Assembly (NCBI GenBank): GCA_017631885.1 | Contig: JAGBSH010000026.1 | Location: forward strand, 29,999 to 93,998 | DNA: 64,000 nucleotides | From: Fibrobacteraceae bacterium | Lineage (GTDB): Bacteria; Fibrobacterota; Fibrobacteria; Fibrobacterales; Fibrobacteraceae | Direction of reading: 5' to 3' | Part shown: positions 45,255 to 55,498 of the stretch, piece by piece | Position numbering within the stretch: position 1 is the first letter of the stretch | How the letters are laid out: every line of letters starts with the position of its first letter | Notes under the pieces: model-generated | The model's input: only the letters and a program-made list of their open reading frames with translations | Told to the model about the DNA's origin: nothing | The model's database searches: none | Translations under genes and position numbers: made by a program

Positions 45255-46544
45255 TTAGCGGTCTTTTCTATCCACCCAAGGCCTTAAAACTTCTCCTGTA
45301 TAAATCTGCCTTGGGCGATTAATTTTAGAGCATGGGTCATCGTGCATTTCTTTCCAATGAGCAATCCAGCCAGGCAAGCGACCAATAGCAAACATTACAG
45401 TAAGCATGTTTGTCGGAATACCCATTGCACGATAAAGAATACCCGAATAGAAATCTACGTTAGGGTAAAGTTTACGTTCAATAAAGTAATCATCTTTTAA
45501 TGCACGTTCTTCAAGTTCTGTTGCGATATCCAACAATGGGTCATGTTCATGTTCGCGTTCAAAAACCTGGTGCATGAGTTTCTTTAAAACTTTTGCACGC
45601 GGGTCATAGCTTTTATAAACACGATGTCCAAAACCAGAAAGACGGAATGGGTCATTTTTATCTTTTGCTTTTTCCATCACTTGTTGGACAGTCATTCCAC
45701 TTTGTTGAATGCGCAATAAAGTTTCTAAAACAGCCTGGTTCGCACCACCATGTAAAGGGCCCCAAAGAGCGCAAATGCCTGCACAAATACTTGCATACAA
45801 ACTCGCTTGAGAACTTCCAACCATTCGAACGGTTGAAGTAGAACAATTCTGTTCATGATCAGCGTGAACAATAAGCAATGTATTTAAAGCCTTTTCCATA
45901 ATTGGATCTGGATTGTAAGGCTTTGCTTTGCTAGAGAACATCATGTTCAAGAAGTTTGAACAATAGCTTCGTTCGGCTTCTGGGTAAACAAAGGGTTCAC
46001 CAATACTTGCTTTATAAGTAAAAGCAGCAATTGTACGAATTTTAGAGATAAGCCCGACAGTCGTCAAATCAAAAACATCTGCTTTATTGTCGTCGTCATA
46101 AAAACGAGGTGTGAAAAGCCCAACCGCATTCACAATAGAACTCAAAATTCCCATTGGGTGTGCTGAAGGAGGCATTTCTCTGAAAAAATGCAATAAGTTT
46201 TCATGAATCAACGCATTTTCTGTAAGCATTGTGCGAAAGCGCATCAATTGAGCTTCTGTCGGAAGTTCTCCATAAATCAAGAGCCAAGCGACTTCCGGGA
46301 ATGTTGCTTTTTCGGCCAAATCTTCAATAGCATAACCGCGATAACGAAGAATTCCATTTTCGCCATCAACAAATGTAATCGCACTTTTAGTGCTACCTGT
46401 ATTCAAGTAACCATAATCAAGTGTTACAAGCCCAGTTTTTTTACGAAGTTCAGAAACATCAAAAGCTTTTTCGTTTTCGCTTCCTTTTAAAACAGGAAAC
46501 TCAAAATCTTTTCCATCAAAACTTAACTTTACTTTATCTTCCAT
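45255..46544 (-). CDS. gltA: Citrate synthase
   Basis: 429 residues, the length of hexameric type II enzymes. Catalytic residues are visible: His in HADHEQNCSTST, His in GPLHGGANQAV, and Asp in NVDFYSGILY. It condenses acetyl-CoA and oxaloacetate. It lies 11 bases after an aminotransferase gene, so glutamate-family carbon and amino transfer may be co-expressed. Confidence 0.97.
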   Translation of the reverse strand: MEDKVKLSFDGKDFEFPVLKGSENEKAFDVSELRKKTGLVTLDYGYLNTGSTKSAITFVDGENGILRYRGYAIEDLAEKATFPEVAWLLIYGELPTEAQLMRFRTMLTENALIHENLLHFFREMPPSAHPMGILSSIVNAVGLFTPRFYDDDNKADVFDLTTVGLISKIRTIAAFTYKASIGEPFVYPEAERSYCSNFLNMMFSSKAKPYNPDPIMEKALNTLLIVHADHEQNCSTSTVRMVGSSQASLYASICAGICALWGPLHGGANQAVLETLLRIQQSGMTVQQVMEKAKDKNDPFRLSGFGHRVYKSYDPRAKVLKKLMHQVFEREHEHDPLLDIATELEERALKDDYFIERKLYPNVDFYSGILYRAMGIPTNMLTVMFAIGRLPGWIAHWKEMHDDPCSKINRPRQIYTGEVLRPWVDRKDR

Positions 46545-46555
46545 AAAAAACTCTC

Positions 46556-47845
46556 TTATGCACGAAGTTTCAAAATTGCCTGGTAGATATTTTCAAACAT
46601 CTGTGGAATTTTATCTGTTGGGACAGAAGAGAACGCTAAACGGACAAGGCCAGACAACACAATTACACCTGTGCTGTAATTAGCTATCAATTCTTTACGC
46701 AAGATTTCAGCATCAACACCTATTGGACGAACACACATAAAGTAGCCGCTATTAAAAGGCATTGATTCAAAAGCATCTTTATATTCTGGATGTTTTTCAA
46801 AAACGTCTAAAATAACATCGTAACGTTTTTTCAAAGTATTAAACTTTTCTTGTTTCTGGGTTAAATAATCTTCACTCTGGTAAGCCGCAAGAAGAATCTT
46901 CTGAGAAATGCTTGGGGCATTAGAAATGTTACCTCGAACAACACCAGCTGCTTTAGCTTCCATAGCTTTCAGTTGAGAATCTGTAGCGTCTTTCCAGGCA
47001 AAACTCATAAAGCCCACACGGAATCCCCAAACGTAATCTTCTTTTGTAGGGCCATCTAATTTGACAGCTAAAAGGTTTTCACTCGCATCAGCTAATTTGG
47101 CAAAAAGCGATTCTGTATAAACGCCTTTTTCATAAACAAGTCCAAAATAAGCATCGTCTAACAAAGTCACAACAGGCGTTCCACTTTCAGCAGTTTCTTT
47201 TAAAATATTAGCTATTGTTTCTGCTTCTTGTTCTGTTGCTGTGTAACCAGTCGGGTTGTTTGGGAAATTAAGCAAAACAACCTTTTTACCTTCACCTTGC
47301 AAAGCTTCTTTTAAAGCGTCTGTATCAAAGCCACCATTTTTAAAAGTATTGAAAGTCTTTAACTTTGCATTTTGACCATTTTCAAAAACAAGTTCATAAT
47401 TATCCCAATAAAGGTCAGGCAAAATCACTTCGTCGCCTTCATCTAAGAAAAGATAAGCCGCACAAGAAATCGCATGCGTAAGAGCCGCTGTTACAACTGG
47501 TGAAGAAAACTTTTTACCTTCAATAGAAGGATTTTTTCTTAGAATTTGTTCTTTCCAAGCAGCACGCAAATTAGGGTCACCAAAACTAGGTGAATAAAGA
47601 AAACTAGACTTTGGCAAATTTAACGCTGATTGCACACAAGCAAGAGTCAATGGAGAACCATCGTCTTCAAGAGCTGTTCCTATTGTTGCATTGATACTAG
47701 CACCTTTTGCTTCTGCACCTTGCCCAAGAATTCCTTTACTTGGGAAAAATATGGCTTTTCCTTTTGAAGAAAGCATATCCAAAATACGGCAACCATTCAT
47801 AGAAAGGTCTGCATTAAGAGATTCAGCAAGAGGATTATAGTTCAT
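46556..47845 (-). CDS. Class I/II PLP-dependent aminotransferase
   Basis: 429 residues from the ATG at 47845; the frame is open to 47905. Fold type I aminotransferase with NFPNNPTGYTATEQEAE, LDDAYFGLVYE, the probable PLP lysine in VKLDGPTKEDYVWGFRVGF, and a final arginine motif near GLVRLAFSS. It resembles an aspartate-type subgroup seen in Bacteroidetes/Fibrobacter genomes, but the substrate is not clear. The operon with gltA suggests a role around oxaloacetate or 2-oxoglutarate. Confidence 0.88.
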   Translation of the reverse strand: MNYNPLAESLNADLSMNGCRILDMLSSKGKAIFFPSKGILGQGAEAKGASINATIGTALEDDGSPLTLACVQSALNLPKSSFLYSPSFGDPNLRAAWKEQILRKNPSIEGKKFSSPVVTAALTHAISCAAYLFLDEGDEVILPDLYWDNYELVFENGQNAKLKTFNTFKNGGFDTDALKEALQGEGKKVVLLNFPNNPTGYTATEQEAETIANILKETAESGTPVVTLLDDAYFGLVYEKGVYTESLFAKLADASENLLAVKLDGPTKEDYVWGFRVGFMSFAWKDATDSQLKAMEAKAAGVVRGNISNAPSISQKILLAAYQSEDYLTQKQEKFNTLKKRYDVILDVFEKHPEYKDAFESMPFNSGYFMCVRPIGVDAEILRKELIANYSTGVIVLSGLVRLAFSSVPTDKIPQMFENIYQAILKLRA

Positions 47846-48083
47846 ACTAAAATACCTTATAAAAATTTTTACCCGTTCAATGATAGAAATTTTTGAGCCA
47901 TTCAATACACAAAAAAGGCTTTCACTAAATAAATCCCTAAATTTAAAGCAAAATAATTCAACTTAAACCAAAAAATTTTGTCCAAAATTCTCCAATAAAT
48001 TTATTTTTAGGGCATCTTCGGGGCTTTTTTTATTTTTCCTAAAAACAAGTCCTTTTACAAGGTATTATCAAAAAGGTTCTATT

Positions 48084-49106
48084 ATGCAAGAAATAGATTG
48101 GAAAAACCTCCCTTTTGGCTACGCAGACACTGACTACAATGTCCGCTGTTATTATCGCAATGGTTCTTGGGGGAAAATTGAAGTTTCCTCTTCTAACAAT
48201 ATTAACATTCACATGGCAGCTACTTGCTTGCATTATGGTCAAGAAGGCTTTGAAGGTTTAAAAGCTTACACAGGCAAAGACGGCAAAGTCCGCATTTTCC
48301 GCTGTGAAGAAAACGCTCTTCGTATGCAAAAAACAGCTGAACGCGTTTTAATGGCCGCTCCTCCGGTAGAACTTTTCCGCGAAATGGTACATAAGGTAGT
48401 CCAATTAAATGCTCGTTTTATTCCGCCTTATGGACACGGCGCAACGCTTTACATTCGCCCACTACTTATCGGGACAAGTCCAGAAGTTGGTGTAAAACCT
48501 TCTGAAGAATACTTGTTAATCATGTTCGTTGTTCCTGTTGGGCCTTATTTCAAAGAAGGGTTCAAACCTGTAGATATGATGATTTGTAGAGATTTTGATA
48601 GAGCGGCTCCACAAGGAACAGGCACTGTTAAAGTCGGCGGAAACTATGCTGCTAGTTTGCAATCTTTAGCTATTGCTAAAAAAGCTGGTTTCTCTTCTAC
48701 AATTTATCTTGATGCAAAAGAAAAAAAATACATTGATGAATGTGGCCCAGCAAACTTCTTTGGTATTAAAAACAAAACTTACATTACCCCACAATCAGAA
48801 AGTATTTTGCCTTCTATTACAAACAAAAGTTTGCAACAACTTGCAGAACATTTAGGTTATAAAGTTGAAAAACGCCCAGTTCCTTTCGAAGAACTTGCTG
48901 AATTCGAAGAAGTCGCTGAATGTGGAACAGCTGCGGTCATCACGCCTATCAGAAAAATTGTTGACCCGATTGCCAATAAAACATTCACTTATGGCGACCC
49001 AGAAACTCCAGGCCCAGTTTGCACTGAACTCTATAACGTTTATACAGCTATCCAGTTTGGTGAAACCGAAGATATTTTTGGTTGGACTGAAGTCGTTGAC
49101 GTATAA
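48084..49106 (+). CDS. ilvE: Branched-chain amino acid aminotransferase
   Basis: 340 residues, class IV (fold type IV) PLP enzyme. Family features are CLHYGQEGFEGLKAY, the PLP lysine region GTVKVGGNYAASL, YIDECGPANFFGI and AECGTAAVITPI. It makes leucine, isoleucine and valine from their keto acids. An AAGG site precedes the ATG. The 238-bp upstream gap shows no convincing leader peptide. A terminator follows. Confidence 0.96.
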   Translation: MQEIDWKNLPFGYADTDYNVRCYYRNGSWGKIEVSSSNNINIHMAATCLHYGQEGFEGLKAYTGKDGKVRIFRCEENALRMQKTAERVLMAAPPVELFREMVHKVVQLNARFIPPYGHGATLYIRPLLIGTSPEVGVKPSEEYLLIMFVVPVGPYFKEGFKPVDMMICRDFDRAAPQGTGTVKVGGNYAASLQSLAIAKKAGFSSTIYLDAKEKKYIDECGPANFFGIKNKTYITPQSESILPSITNKSLQQLAEHLGYKVEKRPVPFEELAEFEEVAECGTAAVITPIRKIVDPIANKTFTYGDPETPGPVCTELYNVYTAIQFGETEDIFGWTEVVDV

Positions 49107-49126
49107 CAAAAAAAACTTTTGACAAA

Positions 49127-49155
49127 AAAAGGCATTCCTTATTGGAATGCCTTTT
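49127..49155. terminator. Bidirectional terminator after ilvE
   Basis: Perfect stem AAAAGGCATTCC/GGAATGCCTTTT with a TTATT loop. It serves ilvE on the plus strand and may also end leuS readthrough on the minus strand. Confidence 0.87.
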
Positions 49156-49237
49156 AAATTTTTACTATTTGCTTTGCCGCAGTAACTCGCGCTTCGGCAG
49201 TTAGCCCGCATGCGGTAACGCCCCACTCGACTTGCGG

Positions 49238-49291
49238 CTACTTCACCACAATATTCACAAACTTGCCTGGAACCACGATGTACTTCACAAC
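49238..49291 (-). pseudogene. Remnant of a second leuS 3' end
   Basis: Translated leftward, these bases encode VVKYIVVPGKFVNIVVK and a stop, against [19 protein letters not shown] at the end of the intact leuS 26 bp away. Fifteen of 17 residues agree, yet ten codons differ, eight of them synonymously. The fragment therefore diverged while still coding, not after a local duplication. The best reading is the tail of an older leuS left behind when an incoming allele replaced the gene. Confidence 0.7.
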
Positions 49292-49317
49292 GGAACAAGT
49301 CCGGGGCAAGTTCAATT

Positions 49318-52011
49318 CTATGCCGGCTTGACAACGATATTGACCAACTTGCCCGGCACAACAATGGACTTCACAACAGTCATACCCTTGGTAAACTCCT
49401 GAACGCGTTCATTTTCCATGGCAAGTTTTTCAAGCAATGCCTTGTCCATATCGGCAGAAACAGTTTCACGTGCGCGAACTTTGCCATTTACCTGGAACAC
49501 GACTTCTACAGTATTGTCAACTGCTTTAGAAGCATCTGCTTTTGGCCAGGAAACATTCGTTAAAGAACCTTCATGCCCGAGAATACTCCACATTTCCTCG
49601 GCGATATGTGGAGCAAATGGGTGCAAGAGTTTTACGAAAGTTTCGCAAGGTTCGCGGTAACGCTTATCCATCTTCATCATTTCGTTATTGAAAATCATAA
49701 GCTGGCTAATCGCTGTATTGAAACTCATTTCTTCAATATCGCTAGTGACTTTCATAATGCTCTGGTGCATTACTTTTACAACAGATTCCGGAGCCGTTTC
49801 ATCTACAAAAACCGGGGCAGAATCTTCTTCGCCAATAACAGCACGCCAAGCACGATTTAAGAAACGGTTCATGCCTTCAATACCTTTTACTTGCCAAGGT
49901 TTTACGGCATCGAGTGGGCCCATAAACATTTCATACAAACGAAGACTGTCGGCGCCGTAATCACGTACTACATCGTCTGGGTTTACAACGTTCTTCAAAG
50001 ACTTACTCATTTTCGCAATAATCTGCTTGAGTTCAATGTCTGTGCCTATTTTGAAGAATTTACCGTCACGTTCTTCTACTTCATCAGAAGGAACTTTAGA
50101 ACCGGCGGCATCTTCGTAAGCGTAAGCGAGAATCATACCTTGGTTGAAAAGTTTTTGGAATGGTTCGTCAGTAGAAACAAGACCTAAATCAAACAAGACT
50201 TTATGCCAGAAACGGCTATAAAGCAAGTGAAGCACAGCGTGTTCAGCACCGCCCACATAAAGGTCAACTGGCATCCAGTATTTTTCAAGTTCTTGCGCGA
50301 GGAACGCATCGCCATTGCAAGCATCAATGTAACGCAAGTAATACCAGCAAGAGCCGGCCCATTGCGGCATAGTATTTGTTTCACGAATACCTTTGCGACC
50401 GTTTTTATCTGTAACTTCTAACCATTCTTTAGCATTAGCAAGCGGAGATTGTCCGCCATCACCAGGCTTATATTCCGTAAGTTCAGGCAAAAGAACCGGG
50501 AGGCTAGAATCTTCAACAGTTGAAATTTCGCCGTCTTCCCAATGGATAATCGGGAACGGTTCACCCCAATAACGCTGGCGGCTAAAGAGCCAATCCCGGA
50601 GTTTGAAATTAACCGTTGCTTTACCAATTTTATTTTCTTCAAGCCAAGCAATAACGCGTTCAAGGCCTTGCTTTTTATTTAAGCCGTTGAGTGAAAGCGT
50701 TTCGTTTTCGCTATTAATGTAAGTGCCATCTGCTGCCCAGCAAGCTTCCCCAGCAAGCACTTGCGGGCGAACATCTTCAGGGCAAGTGGAATCTGGTTCC
50801 ATAATGCAAATCACAGGCAAACCAAACTTTTTCGCAAAGTCGAAATCGCGAGTATCGTGAGCAGGAACCGCCATAATAGCGCCAGTGCCGTAGCCAGTCA
50901 AAACGTAATCTGCCACCCAAATAGGAATCTTTTTACCAGTAAGAGGGTTAATGGCATAACTACCAGTAAACACACCCGTTTTTTCTTTAGCGAGTTCAGT
51001 TCTATCTAAATCGCTTTTAAGAGCCGCGGCTTTAACATAAGCGCAAACTGCATCTTTTTGTTCAGCAGTAGTAAGTTCAGGAACAAGAACATGTTCAGGA
51101 GCAACGACCATATAAGTTGCCCCAAACAAAGTATCAGCACGAGTTGTATAAACACGAAGCTTATTTTCAGTCGCATTACCAGAAGCATCAGCCACACAGA
51201 AATCCACTTCTGCACCCTGGCTTTTGCCAATCCAGTTCTTTTGCATATCTTTTACGCCTTGCGGCCAATCAAGAGAATCAAGACCTTTTAACAAGCGATC
51301 CCCATAATGAGGAATACGCATAAGCCATTGTTTCAAATTACGGCGTTCAACTTCCTTAGTACCGCACTTTTCGTGAGAACCATCATTTAAAACTTCTTCG
51401 TTGGCGCAAACGATTTTACAATGCTTACACCACCAAACCTGAGCATCAGCATAATAAGCAAGGCGTTTAGAATCTTTATATTCGCGAACCGCTTCTTTAC
51501 CTTTCCCTTCAATTTCTGCTGGAATCGGAAGTTCTGCTATTGGCCTACCTTTTTGCAACTCGTCATCGAACCAAGTATCATAAAGGCGTTTAAAAATCCA
51601 TTGTGTCCACTTGTAATACTTAGGGTCAGTGGTGTTGATTTCACGACTCCAATCATAAGAAAGACCCAGACGTTTAATTTGTCTGCGGAAGTTATCGCAA
51701 TTCTTCTGAGTCGTCACAGCTGGGTGCGTACCAGTCTGAATAGCATATTGTTCAGCAGGGAGCCCAAAAGCATCCCAACCCATAGGGTGAAGCACATTAA
51801 AACCATTACTTCTTTTATAACGGCAAATAATATCTGTCGCAGTATATCCTTCTGGGTGACCAACATGAAGCCCGGCACCACTTGGGTAGGGGAACATATC
51901 TAAGCAATAAAATTTTGGTTTACTTTTATCGCTAGCTGTTTTAAAAGTTTCATGAGCATCCCAATAAGCTTGCCACTTGGTTTCAATTTCTTGCGGATTA
52001 TATTTTGCCAT
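49318..52011 (-). CDS. leuS: Leucyl-tRNA synthetase
   Basis: 897 residues from the ATG at 52011, preceded by AAGGA; the frame is open to 52221 but the extra residues lack any match to LeuRS. HIGH motif as HVGH, CP1 editing domain (about 225-430) with [11 protein letters not shown] and [20 protein letters not shown] loop, and the C-terminal RNA-binding tail. By eye the gene is more GC-rich and uses more GCG, GGC and CTG-type codons than its neighbours. Together with the remnant at 49238 this suggests allelic replacement from a higher-GC relative. Confidence 0.97.
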   Translation of the reverse strand: MAKYNPQEIETKWQAYWDAHETFKTASDKSKPKFYCLDMFPYPSGAGLHVGHPEGYTATDIICRYKRSNGFNVLHPMGWDAFGLPAEQYAIQTGTHPAVTTQKNCDNFRRQIKRLGLSYDWSREINTTDPKYYKWTQWIFKRLYDTWFDDELQKGRPIAELPIPAEIEGKGKEAVREYKDSKRLAYYADAQVWWCKHCKIVCANEEVLNDGSHEKCGTKEVERRNLKQWLMRIPHYGDRLLKGLDSLDWPQGVKDMQKNWIGKSQGAEVDFCVADASGNATENKLRVYTTRADTLFGATYMVVAPEHVLVPELTTAEQKDAVCAYVKAAALKSDLDRTELAKEKTGVFTGSYAINPLTGKKIPIWVADYVLTGYGTGAIMAVPAHDTRDFDFAKKFGLPVICIMEPDSTCPEDVRPQVLAGEACWAADGTYINSENETLSLNGLNKKQGLERVIAWLEENKIGKATVNFKLRDWLFSRQRYWGEPFPIIHWEDGEISTVEDSSLPVLLPELTEYKPGDGGQSPLANAKEWLEVTDKNGRKGIRETNTMPQWAGSCWYYLRYIDACNGDAFLAQELEKYWMPVDLYVGGAEHAVLHLLYSRFWHKVLFDLGLVSTDEPFQKLFNQGMILAYAYEDAAGSKVPSDEVEERDGKFFKIGTDIELKQIIAKMSKSLKNVVNPDDVVRDYGADSLRLYEMFMGPLDAVKPWQVKGIEGMNRFLNRAWRAVIGEEDSAPVFVDETAPESVVKVMHQSIMKVTSDIEEMSFNTAISQLMIFNNEMMKMDKRYREPCETFVKLLHPFAPHIAEEMWSILGHEGSLTNVSWPKADASKAVDNTVEVVFQVNGKVRARETVSADMDKALLEKLAMENERVQEFTKGMTVVKSIVVPGKLVNIVVKPA

Positions 52012-52218
52012 TTTTCCTTTCCTTACCCAATAAAAACATGGGCATAGTTCATTTTTCGCTGAAAATTTAGGAAAATTCTTTATACATGAAAAATTCAGAT
52101 TTCTAAAAATCAAAAAATACAAGATAAAAGCAGAATATTTCGCCAAATAAAACAAACACTTAAGCCAAATAACTCTGAAAAAATTATTCATACAAAGGGA
52201 GAAGTCTCTCCCTCGCTG

Positions 52219-52271
52219 CAACTAGTTTTGTTCATACTTCACAAAACTATTTTCCGCTACCCTCTCGTAAC
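52219..52271 (+). repeat. Left 53-bp direct repeat
   Basis: Identical at 52 of 53 positions to 58802-58854 in the same orientation. It contains a perfect 9-bp inverted repeat TAGTTTTGT/ACAAAACTA, followed by CCGCTACCCTCTCGTAAC. The single mismatch lies in the hairpin loop. It is 182 bp before the beta-helix protein gene in an otherwise gene-free 440-bp gap. Confidence 0.92.
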
Positions 52272-52380
52272 GCACTCAAAAAAATCCTCAAATTTTGAAA
52301 AGAGATTCCTTATAGTGAAAACAAACTCTTTTATTTGGTTTGTGGGCAAATTCTTACAAAAAAGAATCTATGAAAATGAA

Positions 52381-52409
52381 TTGACGTAATTTTGTAAGAT
52401 TATTATCAT
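52381..52409 (+). promoter_or_regulatory. Promoter of the surface-protein module
   Basis: TTGACG (52381-52386), a 17-base spacer and TATCAT (52404-52409). Transcription would start near 52416, giving a leader of about 37 bases before the TTG start codon. Confidence 0.55.
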
Positions 52410-52452
52410 TGTACGGCATTGTTATTTTTTTATTACCATAAAGGACTTTTGT

Positions 52453-55400
52453 TTGAAAAAATCACATTTTCTGATTGTTGTTGCGTTTTTTCTGTCGCAA
52501 ATGAACTTCTCTTATGCCCTTGATTTTCCGTATTCTGAGTGGAGTTTAACAAATTATAATGGAGCAAGTGCGAATTTCAATGATGGCTTTATCTCTGTTA
52601 CTAATGGCGGTTCCGATTACTGGCATGTACAACTAACTCGTAACAATATCGAATTACAGGCTGGTAAGACTTACGAAGTTAAGTTCTATTTGCAAGGGGT
52701 TAGTAATCGCCGTTATGTAGAAGTGCGCATAGGTCGAAATACTTTTCCTTATGATGCCTTTGCAGAATTTGGTGAAGTTGTGGCGCCAGTAAATGGACGG
52801 TTGATAACGAAAACATTCACGATGCAATCGGGCAATGTGAATAATGCACGATTTGAATTTAATCTTGGTAAAAATTCTGGAACGGTTTATCTATCTGATG
52901 TTAGCTTAAATTGCCTTGATTGCGGTTCTAACCAAAATGTAAGCACCAATAATTCTTCCACGATATCTACAAGCGACTGGGATTATATCGTTATTGCAGA
53001 CACAGTTGATTTTCGTGACTACTCCATGTCCTTAGGCGATGTATTCGGTCAAAATCTTGAACTAGGAGCTGATTCCAAGATTTACGGCAATGTAGATGCG
53101 TCAAACTATTGTTTTTTGCGCGAACGTGCAAACATTAGCGGTAATTTGCGTTATTCAACTCCATGTACTGAACAAAATAATATAAAAGCGAAAGCAAAAA
53201 GTACAAAAGCGCTATCAAAGCCAGTAGTCAGCCTTCCAAACATCGTCACAGGTATATCACCAGTTTCTGTAGGACTTGATGAAACTATTATACTTCCGCC
53301 AGGTAATTATGGCGTTTTCTACGCCAATGCAAGGTCTAAAGTTCATTTTACCTCTGGCTCTTATACTTTCCAGAACATTTTTACAGAACCTGATGTCAAG
53401 TTTGTATTTGATTTAACATCAAGCCCTGTTTCAATAGGTGTTTTAGAAAATGTTCGCTTTGGCGACCGCAATACATTTGCCATTTCTGGTGGTAACCCCA
53501 GTGAAATTCAGTGGAATATTGCCGGTGAAAAAGTTGATATGGGAACGGACGGTCTGTATTTTGGACAGTTTACTGCCCCATCTGCATTCGTTCGTATTCC
53601 ATCTCGCTCGCACCTTGTCGGTGCTGTATATGCACGCAAATTTCAAATAGAACCGCAATCAACGATTTCACAAGAACCCCGTGCAACTGAAATTTCTCAT
53701 AGCGAAGAACATTTTGGTCCGTTCTTTATGCCTGGAATTTTTCGCTATGTTTCTCAACTGCCGCTTTCCGCCTCATCTATTGAGATGTTCGTTTATGCAG
53801 ATAGTTCACAAATTAAAGTAAATGAAAAGAACTCAAAAATAGTAGAACTTTCATCTTTAAATCAAAATGTTGAAATTTCTTTGACACAAAATAAAATATC
53901 AGGATTTCCAATAGAAGCTTTTAAAAGTAAATACATATTCAACTTTAATAAATCCGAAAATTATCGCATTTATTGGAACCCACAAACGCAATGTAAGGAA
54001 GGTTGCGATGGAACAACTCCAGCAACTGCTATTGGTGATTTTGCAACCGTTCTCGAAACAGCCAAGGCGACAGGCAAAGAAATCAACATGGCTGGTGGCA
54101 TTTGGAATGTGACCGATAACTTTACTGAAGGCGTTGTTCCCTGGAAAGTCGGTTTTGAACTAGTTGGATATAAAGGCGATATCTGGGATTTGAATTCAGA
54201 AAAAGACCTGCCGCTAATCAATCTTGGTAATGCTGCTCATGTAGAGATTGAGGGTCACTCACCTCGTAGCATTATCGGGTTGCGTTTCGAAAATGGTTTT
54301 AATGATGGGAGTGGTGGGGCGATTAGTTCAGACAATCAGAAATTACTTTTGAAAAACATTGTTGTCAAAAAGTCAAAGTCAAACAAAGATGGCGGAGCCT
54401 TGTTTGCAACAGATACGCTAAATTTTGAAAATGTTTGTCTATCAAATAACATGGCAAATGGTAACGGCGGTGCTGTTGTGGCAAACGGCAAAACGAATAT
54501 GCTCAATATTCTGTTCCTAAGCAACAATTCTGCTATGAATGGTGGTGCGGTTGATTTGTCAAATGACGCCACTTATATTGGCAATGCGATTTTCTATGAC
54601 AACTATGCCGGGCTTGTGGGAGGTGCGTTATTCAATGAAAGTTCCGCCCTTAACATATGGAACGCTACTTTCTTTGCGAATAATGCTACGACGGCAAATG
54701 GTGCTATGGGGGGTATTGCGAATGGAACTATTGGAAATAGCATTTTCTGGAAGAATACTGTTTCAGGATGTAATTCGGGAAATTGTTCTTCGGAAGTTGT
54801 TGCGGGCTATACAGCGATAAATTCTTCGTTTACGAATGGTTATGTCGGAACGAATATTTATGTTGGTGACCCGAAATTCATTGATGAAAGTAATCCTGCT
54901 GGCGATAATATGTATATGAGCTATTCAGCGGGCGTCAACCTTTCTGAAGAATCCCCATTGTTGAAGTCTGGTGAAAAAAATGATAATGTCCCAGAAGAAG
55001 ACCTTCTTGGCGGAGAACGCAGTGGAAATGAAATCCAGCTTGGTGCATATTCATTTACTAATTCAGATAATGATGTATTCTTTGGTATATTGAATCACGA
55101 GGGAAAAGTCGTTACTATTAAGCCATCGATACCATTAATTAGTGCTGTTTCTGGAGAATATTATAGAGAATTTCTCGCAACATCCCCATATGCTAGAATA
55201 TGGAGAGGTAAAGTAAAAAAGCATAAAAAGACAAAAAAAGATAAGGCTTTGGTAAAAATGTGGACGATGAATAAAGAAGGGGAAAAAATTGTTGATACTC
55301 CAGTAGAATTTTATGTATATAGAACTGGAGAAGAAAATGGAAAATATGTATTCCAATCAATGACAACAACAGAAGGAAAGCCAATTTTATTTTCGAAACG

Positions 55401-55485
55401 CCAGCGGGATGCAGGAAATTATAAAGAAGCTATAGTTCTTTATATGGCATCGGTTTCTGATTATTTTTATTATGAAGCTAAGTAA
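52453..55485 (+). CDS. Large CBM plus beta-helix surface protein
   Basis: 1,010 residues. Start is TTG at 52453 with AAGGA upstream; the signal peptide (FLIVVAFFLSQMNFSYA) begins at once. Residues 25-155 look like a CBM4/9-type carbohydrate-binding domain ending in YLSDVSLNCL. A middle beta-rich region follows. Residues about 530-800 form a right-handed beta helix with GGAI, GGAL, GGAVV, GGAVD and FLSNN, FYDN, FFANN, the paired GGA(I/L/V) and FxxN repeats of Chlamydia Pmp proteins. No autotransporter barrel is visible. It probably binds or processes polysaccharide at the surface. Confidence 0.82.
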   Translation: MKKSHFLIVVAFFLSQMNFSYALDFPYSEWSLTNYNGASANFNDGFISVTNGGSDYWHVQLTRNNIELQAGKTYEVKFYLQGVSNRRYVEVRIGRNTFPYDAFAEFGEVVAPVNGRLITKTFTMQSGNVNNARFEFNLGKNSGTVYLSDVSLNCLDCGSNQNVSTNNSSTISTSDWDYIVIADTVDFRDYSMSLGDVFGQNLELGADSKIYGNVDASNYCFLRERANISGNLRYSTPCTEQNNIKAKAKSTKALSKPVVSLPNIVTGISPVSVGLDETIILPPGNYGVFYANARSKVHFTSGSYTFQNIFTEPDVKFVFDLTSSPVSIGVLENVRFGDRNTFAISGGNPSEIQWNIAGEKVDMGTDGLYFGQFTAPSAFVRIPSRSHLVGAVYARKFQIEPQSTISQEPRATEISHSEEHFGPFFMPGIFRYVSQLPLSASSIEMFVYADSSQIKVNEKNSKIVELSSLNQNVEISLTQNKISGFPIEAFKSKYIFNFNKSENYRIYWNPQTQCKEGCDGTTPATAIGDFATVLETAKATGKEINMAGGIWNVTDNFTEGVVPWKVGFELVGYKGDIWDLNSEKDLPLINLGNAAHVEIEGHSPRSIIGLRFENGFNDGSGGAISSDNQKLLLKNIVVKKSKSNKDGGALFATDTLNFENVCLSNNMANGNGGAVVANGKTNMLNILFLSNNSAMNGGAVDLSNDATYIGNAIFYDNYAGLVGGALFNESSALNIWNATFFANNATTANGAMGGIANGTIGNSIFWKNTVSGCNSGNCSSEVVAGYTAINSSFTNGYVGTNIYVGDPKFIDESNPAGDNMYMSYSAGVNLSEESPLLKSGEKNDNVPEEDLLGGERSGNEIQLGAYSFTNSDNDVFFGILNHEGKVVTIKPSIPLISAVSGEYYREFLATSPYARIWRGKVKKHKKTKKDKALVKMWTMNKEGEKIVDTPVEFYVYRTGEENGKYVFQSMTTTEGKPILFSKRQRDAGNYKEAIVLYMASVSDYFYYEAK

Positions 55486-55498
55486 GAGGGAATAAAAA

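Noticed and set aside
48000..48040. Attenuator before ilvE
   Set aside because: A G/C patch followed by T is present, but the arms do not pair and no leader peptide rich in Ile, Leu or Val is visible.
49318..52221. Longer LeuRS start at 52221
   Set aside because: The extra 70 residues are AT-driven and match nothing in LeuRS; the ATG at 52011 has AAGGA upstream and gives the normal N-terminus.
52219..52271. 53-bp repeat as a simple terminator
   Set aside because: The hairpin is A/T only, the T run is short, and no plus-strand gene ends before the left copy.
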